Positions 11,201 through 22,166 of a stretch of DNA of 64,000 bases are shown here, one piece after another. This stretch comes from Oceanicoccus sp. KOV_DT_Chl. Lineage in GTDB: Bacteria; Pseudomonadota; Gammaproteobacteria; Pseudomonadales; Dasaniaceae. A model generated the notes under the pieces. The model had not been told where the DNA came from and ran no database searches. It was given only the letters and a program-made list of their open reading frames with translations. Every line of letters starts with the position of its first letter. The stretch's first letter is position 1. A program made the translations under genes and the position numbers. Location: assembly GCF_900120175.1 (NCBI RefSeq), contig NZ_FQLF01000002.1, positions 558,001 to 622,000 of the forward strand, read 5' to 3'.

Positions 11201-12364
11201 CAATCGAATATTTTCCAGCATTCCAGTAAGCGCCAGCGTCGACAATGTTTCTTTAATTTTTTCGCCCAGCAAATCAAGCGCTAATAGCTGCTGCATCCCC
11301 TGCTCAACATTAAATTCTGGCATTGATATTGATTGCTCACCCGGAGAAGCGGCGAACTGTATATTCTCAAATTCAAAATGCTGTTGCTGCCACTGCGTAC
11401 TCAGCTTAGGAATCCATCCTTGCCAGCTACTGCCAGACTTCTCCGCCCTAAAGGCCAGCTCAAAATTCTCCAGCGGTGCCAACGACTCACCACTAAACGC
11501 GGCAATATCTACGAAAGGAATATCAATATAGCCTTGCAGTAAAATTTCCGTATTAGGCTGCCAGTCCAGCCACAACTCGCTATTAACAGCAGCTTCCTGA
11601 AGATCAATACCCAAACCCTGTAGTAGCGGTAACTTTGATTTGAAATCTAATTGATCCAGATTAATGTAGGCCTTTGCGGAAAAAACATCTTGCTCTCTAG
11701 GGTCTCCACTCGCTTCAACAATTGCCACCACGGGCTTGGCAGATTCATCCATAAGTAACTGCAAGCGCATACGCCTGAAATTCTGATCCCTATTCAACGA
11801 TAATTCGTTAATAACTAACGCTGACTCACCTTCATCCTCATAGCGTAGTTTTATTTCCGTTTTTACCAGCTCTGCGTCCTCAACGGTGAGCAGCAGATCA
11901 ATCAGGTTATCAAGATCAATAGTCGTTTCTACGCCACGATCGCCAGTACCATAACCTTGTAATCCCCAATGTCCCGGAGAATCCTCTAACAAAGAAACTC
12001 TGGCATCGTTAATTAATAATTTTCTGATTTGAATACTACGACTTAATAAACTATCGATTAAATCAAGTTGTACACTGAAGTTTTCAATTACCAATACCGC
12101 TTGCTGCCGATCTTCAGGAGCGGCTAATACGACTGACTCCATGGTGAGGACTGGCGATAATTTCGACCACTCGCCGTAAAGTCTGGCAACCGTTACCGGC
12201 AGGCCGGTAATATCCACAAACTCAGCGACTAACTGCTGCTGGTAATCTTCTACATACCGAATGTAGTAACGCCCGACGCTAATATACAACGCAAACAATA
12301 CCAACAGCGTGACTATTACAGTCCACAACACACGGTTAATGATGATGGCGCCTTGCTTGAGCAT
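8280..12364 (-). CDS. yhdP: YhdP-family AsmA-like envelope lipid-transport protein (one-base frameshift)
   Basis: YhdP is a very large inner-membrane-anchored AsmA-like protein that bridges the periplasm and helps move phospholipids to the outer membrane. The 5' part (12364 to 11030) has the N-terminal membrane helix and DUF3971-type start; the 3' part (11027 to 8280) carries the long beta-repeat body and AsmA-like C-terminus, ending in an Ala/Lys/Glu-rich tail. The frames meet at GGCGCCCGGG (about 11056-11063). One added C restores PWKGAPGASNVSGYV and a product of about 1361 residues. It is co-directional with rng, 18 bases upstream. Confidence 0.9.
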
Positions 12365-12382
12365 AAGAATTAATTAAATCCG

Positions 12383-13861
12383 CTACAATAAGATCACATC
12401 AAACTGTTCCTGGTTGTACATGGTCTCAACCTGAAACTGAATACTTTTACCGATAAACTCTTCTAAATCTGCCACGCTGGCGGATTCTTCATCAAGTAAC
12501 CGGTCAACCACCGACTGCGACGCCAGCACTAATAATTTATCGTTGTCATAGGCACGGGCTTCGCGCAATATTTCACGAAATATTTCGTAGCAAATAGTCT
12601 CAGCCGTTTTAACTGAACCGCGAGCCTGACACACGGGACAATCCTCACACATCACATGCTCAAGACTTTCCCGCGTACGCTTGCGAGTCATTTCAACCAA
12701 GCCCAACTCTGAAACACCAGTGATGATGGTTTTGGCATAGTCGTGTTCCATGGCTTTTTCTAACGCCCGATGAACCTGCCGGCGATGTTCAGGGTCTTTC
12801 ATATCGATAAAATCAATGATAATGATTCCACCCAGATTACGGAGCCGCAATTGTCGTGATAAAGATGTAGCCGCTTCCAGATTGGTTTTAAAAATCGTCT
12901 CTTCCAAATTTCGATGTCCGACAAAACCACCGGTATTAACATCGATGGTGGTCATTGCTTCGGTTTGATCAATAATCAAATAACCTCCGGATTTTAGCTC
13001 AACCTTTCTACCCAGCGCTTTTTGAATTTCATCTTCAACGCCATATAGATCAAAAATTGGTCTTTCACCCGGATAGTATTCAATACGATCTTCTATGGAA
13101 GGAATATAATCTTCAGCGAACTGCTTTACATTTTGAAAACTTTCCCGGGAATCAATACGAATTTTTTCCATTTCCGGCCGTACCAGATCTCGCATTGTCC
13201 GCATATATAAAGGGAGGTCTTCATAAATAATGGAGGGCGCAGAACGCTCTTTTATTTTTCTCTCTAACGCTGCCCATAAGCGTTTAAAGTATTGAATATC
13301 AGCTAGCACCTCATCACCACCGGCACCTTCAGCAGCCGTGCGCAGAATAAATCCGCCCAATTTCTCCATACCTTCGGTGGCAATACATTGCTCTACTAAC
13401 TCACGCAAGCGATTGCGCTCAGCCTCGTCATCAATTCGCTGCGAAACACCTAAATGACGTGTGTGCGGCATATAAACCAGGTAGCGGGATGGAACTGATA
13501 AGTGAGTGGTCAACCGAGCGCCCTTGGTGCCAATAGGGTCCTTGATAACTTGCACAATCAAGCTCTGCCCTTCCCACACCATACTACGGATATCCAGCGC
13601 CTCATTACTGCGCTGTTCGACACCATCTTTATCAATACTGGCGATATCCGAAGCATGAATAAAGCTGGTGCGCTCTAAACCAATATCAACAAATGCCGCC
13701 TGCATACCTGGCAACACACGTACCACTTTACCTTTATATATATTCCCAACAATGCCTTTGGTAGCCGCCCGCTCGATATAAACTTCTTGCAGCATACCGT
13801 TTTCAACTATCGCTACCCGGGTTTCAGTGGGCGTTATATTGGCTAATATTTCTTCGCTCAT
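12383..13861 (-). CDS. rng: ribonuclease G
   Basis: RNase G is a 5'-end-dependent endonuclease that matures the 16S rRNA 5' end and degrades some mRNAs. The protein has an S1 domain near residues 35-125, the catalytic Asp-containing segments TTIDVNTGGF and IIIDFIDMKD, and a zinc-link CEDCPVCQARG. ATG 13861 gives the family start MSEEILANITPTETRVA; the in-frame GTG four codons upstream is less likely. The length of about 492 residues fits RNase G rather than RNase E, as there is no long C-terminal scaffold. It sits between maf and yhdP as in E. coli. Confidence 0.96.
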   Translation of the reverse strand: MSEEILANITPTETRVAIVENGMLQEVYIERAATKGIVGNIYKGKVVRVLPGMQAAFVDIGLERTSFIHASDIASIDKDGVEQRSNEALDIRSMVWEGQSLIVQVIKDPIGTKGARLTTHLSVPSRYLVYMPHTRHLGVSQRIDDEAERNRLRELVEQCIATEGMEKLGGFILRTAAEGAGGDEVLADIQYFKRLWAALERKIKERSAPSIIYEDLPLYMRTMRDLVRPEMEKIRIDSRESFQNVKQFAEDYIPSIEDRIEYYPGERPIFDLYGVEDEIQKALGRKVELKSGGYLIIDQTEAMTTIDVNTGGFVGHRNLEETIFKTNLEAATSLSRQLRLRNLGGIIIIDFIDMKDPEHRRQVHRALEKAMEHDYAKTIITGVSELGLVEMTRKRTRESLEHVMCEDCPVCQARGSVKTAETICYEIFREILREARAYDNDKLLVLASQSVVDRLLDEESASVADLEEFIGKSIQFQVETMYNQEQFDVILL

Positions 13862-13919
13862 CGCAGACTTCACTGTAGGTATTAGAGTATTAATATTGGA
13901 ATCAAACGTTTAAACAGTT

Positions 13920-14513
13920 TCATTTCCGCACGTTAATTTTTTGTAGTAGCTGATGCGTCTCCAATAATGGCAAACCCACCACGGCTGAATAACTGCCCCG
14001 AATTTGCTCGACAAATACGGCGGCCAAGCCCTGTATAGCATAGGCACCGGCTTTGCCTTTAGGTTCTCCAGTATCCCAATAATCCTGAAGCTCCTGCGGG
14101 GTTATGGGCCGAAAAGTCACCGCGGTCACACTAAGTGCCGAAACGAGCTGTTGCTGATAACAAAAACTGATTGCCGTCATCACTTGATGGGTATTACCCG
14201 CTAGCTTCGACAGCATCATTAAGCCATGCTCACGATCAACGGGCTTACCCATAATTTCACCCGCGTAGATAACTGTCGTATCCGCACCCAACACGGGTAA
14301 AGCTGGCAACCCGGACTCCTCCACTAACTGCCACCCCGATTGCGCCTTTGCCAAGGCTACTCTGCTGACATAGGCTTCGGGCAGCTCACGGTCCAATGGC
14401 GTTTCATCTACGGTTACATCCAGCTTGGTAAAGTGTACCCCTATTTGTTGCAGTAGCTCGGACCGTCTCGGAGATTGAGAGGCTAAGTAGATTGGTGTTA
14501 AACCAGAATCCAT
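13920..14513 (-). CDS. maf: Maf-family nucleoside triphosphate pyrophosphatase
   Basis: Maf proteins hydrolyse dTTP/UTP or modified nucleotides to monophosphates, cleaning the pool and linked to septum control. The 197-residue protein has the N-terminal ASQSPRRSELL motif, the DETP segment and the catalytic LGADTTVIY region; the C-terminal YAIQGLAAVFVEQIRGSYS stretch is typical. Position between mreD and rng suggests the YhdE (dTTP/UTP) subgroup; the exact substrate is inferred. Confidence 0.94.
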   Translation of the reverse strand: MDSGLTPIYLASQSPRRSELLQQIGVHFTKLDVTVDETPLDRELPEAYVSRVALAKAQSGWQLVEESGLPALPVLGADTTVIYAGEIMGKPVDREHGLMMLSKLAGNTHQVMTAISFCYQQQLVSALSVTAVTFRPITPQELQDYWDTGEPKGKAGAYAIQGLAAVFVEQIRGSYSAVVGLPLLETHQLLQKINVRK

Positions 14514-14528
14514 CGACAGAGCCTACAC

Positions 14529-15010
14529 TTAACTGACATAGTAAGCTCTGCGTAGTAAGCGCAGAAACTCAGAAAGCAAAGGCCATAGTAATGCACTCAC
14601 TAAGGCAGGCAGCAAAAACTTTAAATCTGGAGAAACTGTACCGTGTAAGGTTTGCACCCAATTGCCAAGCAACTGATTCAAACCAATTAAAACAAACACC
14701 ACCATGGCTTGTTGTATTGGGGTAAACATCCGCAGGCGTTGATATAGAATCAATGCCAAATAAGAAAGTACCGCCAATGAAAATGCATTTTGCCCCAACG
14801 GAGCCCCGTCACTACATCCTGCACGATGCCAACTAACCAAGCGATGCCAATACCCACCCGCTCAGGCAACGCGATGACCCAATACAATAACACCATCGCT
14901 ACCAATGCTGGCCGCCCCCATTGCGCCCACAGTGGTAATGGCACAATCGCCAACCACAGCGCCACAATCAAGCTTAACGCAATCACCCCGCGCCCATTCG
15001 CCCGATTCAT
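14529..15010 (-). CDS. mreD: rod shape-determining protein MreD (one-base frameshift)
   Basis: MreD is a small polytopic membrane protein of the elongasome. Two frames cover it: 15010 downward encodes the first three hydrophobic segments to GIVQDVVTG, and the neighbouring frame continues with APLGQNAFSLAVLSYLALIL to 14529. They join if one G is added to the GGGG run (14804-14807). The repaired product has about 160 residues and five or six membrane helices, the family norm. Its ATG overlaps the mreC stop by one base. The second frame alone would begin with an implausible soluble peptide. Confidence 0.9.
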
Positions 15011-15855
15011 TAGCGCTGCCCCCCCGCCGCTGTTGCTGAGGCCGCTTGATTAGCGGATTCATTGCCCGCTTGTTTATTTTTATTACTGAATACTAATAAC
15101 ACATGACGACTGCGATCCAGAGCAGCGCGTGGCGTAGCCTTCACCGTGGCAAAAGGCTGCCCCGGATCAATGGTCACTTCAGTGACAGTAGCAACAGGAT
15201 AGCCCACCGGAAAACGCTGACCTAACCCTGAGCTCACTAAAAGATCACCTACCTTGATATCCGTGGTTGCTGCTACATGCTGCAACACCAACTCATCCAA
15301 TAATCCCACACCCTCGGCAATACTGCGCACACCATTGCGGTTCACCTGCACTGGTATGGCATGAGTCGCATCGGTAATCAGTAAAACCCGGCTTTGTAGC
15401 GGGCCGACTTCGACAATTTGCCCCATCAAGCCCAGCGCATCGATAACCGGCTGGCCAATATATAAACCAGCCGTTTCACCTTTGTTAACAATGATTTCAT
15501 GATGCAAAGGGTTCGGCGATACGCCCATCATCTCAGCAACCAACACACTGTCATTCAATAATGCTGAGGAATTAAGCAGCTCTCGTAAGCGAACATTTTC
15601 TGCTTCCAGCGAAGCTAGCTTTTGCACTTGCGCTTTCAGCAGCAAGGTTTCTGCCCGCAGTTTTTCATTATCATCCACCAGGTTTTCGCGGCTGCGAATA
15701 TTGAGCTCGCCCCATTCGGAAATTTTGGCAGGAATATCAGACACCCAATAAAAAGGCGTAGCGATCACGGAGAGTTTGGCGTCTATTTGCTGAAACCAGG
15801 CATAACGCTGGCCAGCAAAAATCAGCACAAAAGCGATAGCACTCAGCAATAACAA
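15010..15855 (-). CDS. mreC: cell shape-determining protein MreC (start uncertain)
   Basis: MreC is the periplasmic scaffold of the Rod complex. It has an N-terminal membrane helix, a coiled coil (about residues 45-90, ENLVDDNEKLRAETLLLKAQ) and the beta-rich MreC domain. TTG 15855 is used because no ATG, GTG or TTG lies in frame upstream before a stop. However, the 14 codons before it read IKPLFVKGPSIGTR, a conserved MreC N-terminus, so the real start is further upstream. Adding one base to the GGGG run at 15904-15907 would connect to GTG 15929, which has GAGGG before it, giving 306 residues. An ATT start at 15897 is the alternative. Confidence 0.88.
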   Translation of the reverse strand: MLLLSAIAFVLIFAGQRYAWFQQIDAKLSVIATPFYWVSDIPAKISEWGELNIRSRENLVDDNEKLRAETLLLKAQVQKLASLEAENVRLRELLNSSALLNDSVLVAEMMGVSPNPLHHEIIVNKGETAGLYIGQPVIDALGLMGQIVEVGPLQSRVLLITDATHAIPVQVNRNGVRSIAEGVGLLDELVLQHVAATTDIKVGDLLVSSGLGQRFPVGYPVATVTEVTIDPGQPFATVKATPRAALDRSRHVLLVFSNKNKQAGNESANQAASATAAGGQR

Positions 15856-16014
15856 GCGAGTACCAATGGAAGGACCTTTTACGAATAGCGGCTTAATAAG
15901 TCGACCCCGTACTTTAAATAATCAGGCACACGGCCCTCAGGTCTAGCTCTGAATATGCGGTTCTTACCAACACATTGAGAGTTAACTTATCCCGTCAGCT
16001 TTAGAGAGAACAAT

Positions 16015-17052
<1,038 letters not shown>

Positions 17053-17341
17053 CTAAATAATTCACCTTGGGCGCAACCACAAATTGACAGCGGCACGCAC
17101 TAAAATTCAAATACTGTCATGTATTTGGCGAAAGCACAGAAAAATCGCCTATTATTGGTTTTTGGCGACAGCTTTTGGCCATCTTTTTCACAGCCTGCAA
17201 TAAATTTGCCACTCTAACAACGGCAGGGATTTAGAGCAAGGCAGAAATGTGATAAGTTTAGCGTTTATAATGACTTATCGCCTCCTTTGAGCCAGATAAA
17301 TTTCAAAATCAGAACCCGCACGATAAACAGAGCCTGTAGCA
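17053..17341. promoter_or_regulatory. mreB/gatC divergent intergenic region with a direct repeat
   Basis: These 289 bases must carry the promoters of mreB (leftward) and gatC (rightward). A near-direct repeat, TTTGGCGA followed by one base and AGC, occurs near 17124-17135 and again near 17160-17171. No convincing -35/-10 pair was found by eye. The repeats may be operator halves or chance. Confidence 0.3.
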
Positions 17342-17629
17342 ATGTCCGTTGAAAACTCCGAGATAGAAAAAATAGCCACGCTGGCCCGTATCCATGTGGA
17401 CGACAACCATGTCCCAGAGCTGGCTGCACGTATCAATGACATCCTTGCGATGGTGGACCAAATGCAAGCAGTAGACACCTCCGATGTAGAACCTATGGCT
17501 AACCCCTTGGATGCCAGCCAGCGCTTACGCGCCGACCTTGTTGCAGAATCCGACCAACGTGACGGATTTCAAGCCATTGCCCCCCAAGCAGAAAACGGCC
17601 TTTATCTGGTACCCAAAGTTATTGAATAG
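17342..17629 (+). CDS. gatC: Asp-tRNA(Asn)/Glu-tRNA(Gln) amidotransferase subunit C
   Basis: GatC is the small belt-like subunit holding GatA and GatB together in the tRNA-dependent transamidosome. The 95-residue protein begins [21 protein letters not shown] and contains the [13 protein letters not shown] motif typical of GatC. Its neighbours are gatA and gatB on the same strand. There is a 109-base gap to gatA. Confidence 0.95.
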   Translation: MSVENSEIEKIATLARIHVDDNHVPELAARINDILAMVDQMQAVDTSDVEPMANPLDASQRLRADLVAESDQRDGFQAIAPQAENGLYLVPKVIE

Positions 17630-17738
17630 CGATTGAATTCTGTCATTTATAATGGGGCGACTGTAATCACACAGCCCTTAACTCAATACCCCGCGTCCGC
17701 CAAAGGCAAAGACGCCCGATATCCCTAAGGGAAACTTC

Positions 17739-19202
17739 ATGCACAACAAAACACTGGCTGAACTGAGCAACGGTTTAGCCAACAAAGAATTTTCCAGTGT
17801 CGAGCTAACCCAGCACTTTCTTAATCGTATTGAGAAAATGGACGGCAGCTATAACAGTTTTATCACCGTCACCCCTGAACTCGCTCTGACCCAAGCAAAG
17901 GCCGCCGATAGCAAGCGCGCTAACGGCGAGGCTGAGGCGCTTACCGGCGTGCCACTCGCGCATAAAGATATTTTTTGTACCGCTGGCGTAAAAACCAGCT
18001 GCGGTTCAAAAATGCTGGATAACTTTATTCCGCCCTATAACGCCACAGTCATAGAAAAATTCAATCAGGCAGGCACCGTCTCACTAGGCAAAACCAATAT
18101 GGATGAGTTCGCCATGGGCTCTTCCAATGAATCCAGTTTTTATGGCGCGGTTAAAAACCCATGGGATGCCGAGTGCGTACCTGGCGGATCTTCTGGTGGT
18201 AGTGCCGCTGCCGTTGCTGCGCTACTAGCACCTGCAGCAACCGGCACCGATACTGGCGGCTCTATCCGGCAACCCGCCGCGCTGTGTGGTATTAGCGGGA
18301 TTAAACCAACCTATGGCCGAGTTTCACGCTACGGCATGATTGCTTTCGCTTCCAGCCTGGATCAAGGCGGCCCGATGACTCGCTCCGCAGAAGATGCCGC
18401 ACTCATGTTAAATGTAATGGCGGGATTTGATGAGAAAGATTCTACCTGTATCGATCAACCAGTACCGGATTACACCGCCACCCTTAATGATGATTTATCG
18501 GGGTTAACCATTGGCCTACCCAAAGAGTATTTCGGTGACGGCCTTAACCCTGCTATCGAGCAAGCTATACAAGCCGCTATCAAAGAATACGAAGCCTTGG
18601 GCGCCACTGTGAAAGAAATTTCGCTACCCAATACTCACCTGGCTGTCCCCTGCTACTATATTATTGCGCCCTCGGAAGCCTCAGCAAATTTATCGCGTTT
18701 TGATGGTGTCCGTTATGGCTATCGCTGTAAAGACCCAAAGGATTTACACGATTTATATACCCGCACTCGTGAAGAAGGGTTTGGTGAAGAAGTTAAACGT
18801 CGCATCTTAATTGGCACTTATGCCTTGTCGGCGGGCTTCTATGATGCCTACTATCGCAAAGCGCAACAAATTCGCCGCCTAATTAAAAATGATTTCGTCA
18901 CCGCTTTTAACGACGTCGATATTATTATGGGGCCGACCGTACCCAACACAGCATTTAAGCTGGGAGAAAAATCCAACGACCCGGTATCGATGTATCTGGA
19001 AGATATTTATACCATCTCCACCAACCTCGCTGGTTTGCCTGGCATGTCAATTCCAGCTGGCTTAGTTGAAGGTAAACCTGCCGGCTTGCAATTAACCGGT
19101 AATTATTTTGCGGAAGCAAAAATGTTAAATGTTGCGCATAAATTCCAGCAAGCCACCGACTGGCATCAACAACAACCAGTAAACATTCAGGTGGAGGGCT
19201 AA
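17739..19202 (+). CDS. gatA: Glu-tRNA(Gln)/Asp-tRNA(Asn) amidotransferase subunit A
   Basis: GatA is the amidase subunit that releases ammonia from glutamine. The 487-residue protein has the amidase Ser-cisSer-Lys triad: Lys in PLAHKDIFC, and the serines in the glycine/serine-rich [14 protein letters not shown] and [21 protein letters not shown] precedes the ATG. Only 3 bases separate it from gatB. Presence of GatCAB implies that at least one of Gln-tRNA or Asn-tRNA is made indirectly here. Confidence 0.97.
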   Translation: MHNKTLAELSNGLANKEFSSVELTQHFLNRIEKMDGSYNSFITVTPELALTQAKAADSKRANGEAEALTGVPLAHKDIFCTAGVKTSCGSKMLDNFIPPYNATVIEKFNQAGTVSLGKTNMDEFAMGSSNESSFYGAVKNPWDAECVPGGSSGGSAAAVAALLAPAATGTDTGGSIRQPAALCGISGIKPTYGRVSRYGMIAFASSLDQGGPMTRSAEDAALMLNVMAGFDEKDSTCIDQPVPDYTATLNDDLSGLTIGLPKEYFGDGLNPAIEQAIQAAIKEYEALGATVKEISLPNTHLAVPCYYIIAPSEASANLSRFDGVRYGYRCKDPKDLHDLYTRTREEGFGEEVKRRILIGTYALSAGFYDAYYRKAQQIRRLIKNDFVTAFNDVDIIMGPTVPNTAFKLGEKSNDPVSMYLEDIYTISTNLAGLPGMSIPAGLVEGKPAGLQLTGNYFAEAKMLNVAHKFQQATDWHQQQPVNIQVEG

Positions 19203-19205
19203 ATC

Positions 19206-20663
19206 ATGGAATGGGAAACCGTCATAGGCCTTGAAGTGCATGTACAACTGGCCACTCAAAGTAAAATATTTTCTGCTTCCAGCACGGCTTTTGGTGCCGA
19301 ACCCAATACCCAGGCAAGCGCGGTAGATCTGGCGATGCCGGGCACTTTACCGGTATTAAATGAGCAGGCGCTGCGCTACGCGATTATGTTTGGCTTAGGT
19401 ATTGATGCCGACATTAATAAACGCTCGGTGTTTGATCGCAAGAATTACTTTTATCCGGATTCACCTAAAGGCTATCAAACCACCCAAATGGATTTTCCCA
19501 TTGTTGGTGCTGGCACCGTAGAGATTCAACTAAAAAATGGCAGCAGCAAAACCATCCGGATTCACCATGCCCACTTGGAAGAAGACGCAGGTAAATCTTT
19601 ACACGAAGGGCTTAGCGGCGACAACCACGGCAGCTCCGGCATTGATTTAAATCGCGCCGGCACACCACTGATTGAAATTGTTTCTGAACCGGACATGCGC
19701 AATTCAGAAGAAGCCGTCGAATTTGCTAGAAAACTGCACTCGATTGTCACCTCGCTAGGCATCTCTGATGGCGAAATGTCTCAGGGCTCGATGCGCTTTG
19801 ACGTTAATATATCAGTGCGCTTAAAAGGCGAAGAGGAATTTGGTACTCGCACCGAAACTAAAAACCTCAACTCATTCAAATTTATGGAAGAAGCCATCGC
19901 CCTTGAAGTTGAGCGACAAATTGAGATTCTGGAAGACGGCGGTAAGATCATTCAGGAAACCCGCTTATACAATGGCGACACCAAACAAGCACGCTCTATG
20001 CGCAGCAAAGAAGAAGCCAACGATTACCGCTACTTCCCCTGCCCCGATCTGTTACCCGTCGAAATAGATGACAGCTATATCGAAGCTATCCGCGCGCAAC
20101 TGCCAGAATTGCCTGCCGCTCGCCAAGCTCGATTCATAACCGACTACAGCTTGTCAGATTACGATGCCGGACTATTAAGCGGCGATGCCAATTTAGCAAA
20201 CTACTTTGAATCGACCAGTGCCAGTTGCCATGACCCCAAACTTGCTGCCAACTGGATACTGGGTGATGTATCGGCAAAGCTTAACACTGACGAATTAAAA
20301 ATCCGGCAATCACCGGTTAGCGCCGAGCATCTTGGTGAGCTGATTACCCGAATTAAAGACAATACAATCTCCGGAAAAATTGCCAAAGAAGTCTTTGAAG
20401 CCATGTGGAGTGGCGAGGGTGACGCCGATACCGTTATTGAAGCCAAAGGCTTAAAGCAAGTGTCAGACACTGGCGCTTTGGAAGCCATGGTAGACGAAGT
20501 AATAAACAGCAACCCCGAGCAGGTCACTAATTATCGCAATGCAGACGCCGATAAACGAAAAAAAATGACTGGCTTTTTTGTTGGTCAAATTATGAAAGCA
20601 TCAAAAGGCCAAGCCAACCCCGGCATGGTCAACAAAATACTGATGCAAAAATTAAACTCCTAA
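19206..20663 (+). CDS. gatB: Asp/Glu-tRNA amidotransferase subunit B
   Basis: GatB binds and activates the misacylated tRNA by phosphorylation before amidation. The 485-residue protein begins [20 protein letters not shown], has the [14 protein letters not shown] and [12 protein letters not shown] segments of the GatB catalytic cradle, and a C-terminal YqeY/tail domain (about 330-485, ending [11 protein letters not shown]). GGAGG in the gatA tail serves as its ribosome site. The last gene of the gatCAB set. Confidence 0.97.
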   Translation: MEWETVIGLEVHVQLATQSKIFSASSTAFGAEPNTQASAVDLAMPGTLPVLNEQALRYAIMFGLGIDADINKRSVFDRKNYFYPDSPKGYQTTQMDFPIVGAGTVEIQLKNGSSKTIRIHHAHLEEDAGKSLHEGLSGDNHGSSGIDLNRAGTPLIEIVSEPDMRNSEEAVEFARKLHSIVTSLGISDGEMSQGSMRFDVNISVRLKGEEEFGTRTETKNLNSFKFMEEAIALEVERQIEILEDGGKIIQETRLYNGDTKQARSMRSKEEANDYRYFPCPDLLPVEIDDSYIEAIRAQLPELPAARQARFITDYSLSDYDAGLLSGDANLANYFESTSASCHDPKLAANWILGDVSAKLNTDELKIRQSPVSAEHLGELITRIKDNTISGKIAKEVFEAMWSGEGDADTVIEAKGLKQVSDTGALEAMVDEVINSNPEQVTNYRNADADKRKKMTGFFVGQIMKASKGQANPGMVNKILMQKLNS

Positions 20664-20716
20664 TCCTCATTGTACGCCGCAAGCACAATGACTGAAAGCA
20701 AACCAGGTAAACGACT

Positions 20717-21013
20717 ATGGCACTTAAGAAAGACAAAGAAAAAGTACTTGACGAAGTATGGACAGAACAGCGAGTTAAAGATTTTTTAACCGTACAAACT
20801 GCTGAAGGCAGCGATGCCGACTTCCATGTATTATTAAAAGCCTACCAATCCATGCGATTGGAAAACTTTGAAGAATTTATTGGTTTTTTTGTCGCCGAAG
20901 GCCGCAATCTCAACGCTACCGGCCCTGCAGGCGATACGGTATTATCCATCATCAAACAGCATCGCAAATCTGCCGACTATACTGCCGTGCTGACAAGCAA
21001 CGGCGCTATATAA
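20717..21013 (+). CDS. PA4642-family protein of unknown function
   Basis: The 98-residue soluble protein starts MALKKDKEKVLDEVWTEQRV and contains DADFHVLLKAYQSMR and FIGFFVAEGRNLNATG. I recognise this as the small family named after Pseudomonas aeruginosa PA4642, which has no assigned function. It resembles a short alpha-helical repeat unit. It lies 53 bases after gatB and ends at a strong terminator, so it probably rides on the gat transcript. Confidence 0.8.
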   Translation: MALKKDKEKVLDEVWTEQRVKDFLTVQTAEGSDADFHVLLKAYQSMRLENFEEFIGFFVAEGRNLNATGPAGDTVLSIIKQHRKSADYTAVLTSNGAI

Positions 21014-21044
21014 AAAAACGGGCGCTTACACGCCCCCGTTTTTA
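21012..21044. terminator. bidirectional rho-independent terminator
   Basis: A-rich sequence, then ACGGGCG, a short loop CTTACA, and CGCCCCCGT followed by a T run. The stem has one bulged C. It lies between convergent genes (PA4642-family, +, and the Smr protein, -) and can serve both. Confidence 0.8.
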
Positions 21045-21069
21045 ATATTCTCTACTACTAAATACTACA

Positions 21070-21714
21070 TCAGCCTGCCAGTGTTCGCCCGCGACTGATG
21101 CGATCGCGATTTTCCTGCTTCTTCTTTTCACTTTTACGCAACAGCACATAAACTGCCCCCAAACCACCATGCTGCGGCTGCGCGCTATTGTAGGCCTGCA
21201 CTTCATCGAGATCAGGCAACCACTTATTCACATAACTTTTTAATAACGCAGCCTCGGATTGACTATGACTGCCCTTGCCATGAACAATAATTAGCGAACG
21301 CAAATCGTAGGACATTGATTCTTTAATAAATTGGAACACCGCTTGACGAGCATCTTCCACTGTCATTCGGTGCAAATCCAAACGCGCTTCAGCGGGATAC
21401 TTGCCCTGTTTCAACTTTTTAAACACCCCATGTTGCAAACCGGGGCGCTTAAACTCCAGCGGGTCATAAGGTGCTAATAAATCAACGTAATCGCTAGCTA
21501 GATGATTACTATCTTTCTCCAGCGATTGAGTAGCGGCTTCACGACGAGCTTGTACCGCCAACCCAGAGGCGGTATTGCGATTTAAGTTGACCTTTTTCTC
21601 TACTTGCAAGGGCTTAACATCACCCATTTCCTGTAGAAAAATATCGTCTTCAGCCTCATCAGCGCTCATCAAAATACTACCCGAACTAAATAATACTGAC
21701 TGTAATGCTGACAA
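21070..21714 (-). CDS. Smr/MutS2-domain protein (SmrA/YdaL-like)
   Basis: The 214-residue protein has a charged N-terminal half and a C-terminal Smr domain (about 110-195) with the conserved ARLDLHRMTVEDAR motif and the SLIIVHGKGSHSQ strand-loop. Smr domains are nicking or RNA-cleaving endonuclease folds; here the domain stands alone, without MutS2 ATPase parts. The start could be the later ATG at 21666 (MSADEAED), about 16 codons in. The cellular role is not known. Confidence 0.85.
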   Translation of the reverse strand: MSALQSVLFSSGSILMSADEAEDDIFLQEMGDVKPLQVEKKVNLNRNTASGLAVQARREAATQSLEKDSNHLASDYVDLLAPYDPLEFKRPGLQHGVFKKLKQGKYPAEARLDLHRMTVEDARQAVFQFIKESMSYDLRSLIIVHGKGSHSQSEAALLKSYVNKWLPDLDEVQAYNSAQPQHGGLGAVYVLLRKSEKKKQENRDRISRGRTLAG

Positions 21715-21781
21715 CCAAACAGGTCAACTCTTTACTAACGACATAACTAAATTACTAATATTCTCGAGTAAAAAAACCGTT

Positions 21782-22039
21782 TTAGTTACTACCCAGTGAT
21801 TGCTGGCAGTTGCTATCAGTGCTGTTACACGTGTTCAAGTCAAGCACATACCAGACATAACACCGCGAGAAAATACCGTTGAGCATCAGCATGCTAGCAA
21901 TGGCTACCACGAACCATTCAATACCATTCATATATGGCTGACTAAACGCCCAAGCTAAAAACAAAGACCCCAGAGATAAACGGATAACCCGCTCCATGTT
22001 GCCCAAGTTACGTTCTATATTCAAATTTGAGTTTCCCAT
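21782..22039 (-). CDS. DUF2892 (YgaP-like) small membrane protein
   Basis: The 85-residue protein starts MGNSNLNIERNLGNMERVIR and then has two predicted membrane helices (about 21-37 and 43-63), the arrangement of the DUF2892 family found in the membrane part of YgaP. Three cysteines (in SRCYVWY and the tail NTCNSTDSNCQ) occur after the second helix. The function is unknown. It lies alone between the Smr gene and flagellin. Confidence 0.75.
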   Translation of the reverse strand: MGNSNLNIERNLGNMERVIRLSLGSLFLAWAFSQPYMNGIEWFVVAIASMLMLNGIFSRCYVWYVLDLNTCNSTDSNCQQSLGSN

Positions 22040-22115
22040 TATCTAGCCCTCAATTTAGTAGTGATACTTAGTCATATTTACGAGGAGTACTAAAAAACAG
22101 ATCACTGGAAACGAG

Positions 22116-22139
22116 AACAGCCCGAATAATCGGGCTGTT
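22116..22139. terminator. hairpin terminator downstream of flagellin
   Basis: A perfect 9-bp inverted repeat, AACAGCCCG and CGGGCTGTT, with a six-base AATAAT loop. It lies about 28 bases after the flagellin stop on the minus strand. The T tract is weak in that direction, so termination strength is uncertain. Confidence 0.65.
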
Positions 22140-22166
22140 TCTGGGGTGGTTAAACAGGCAGGGCAA

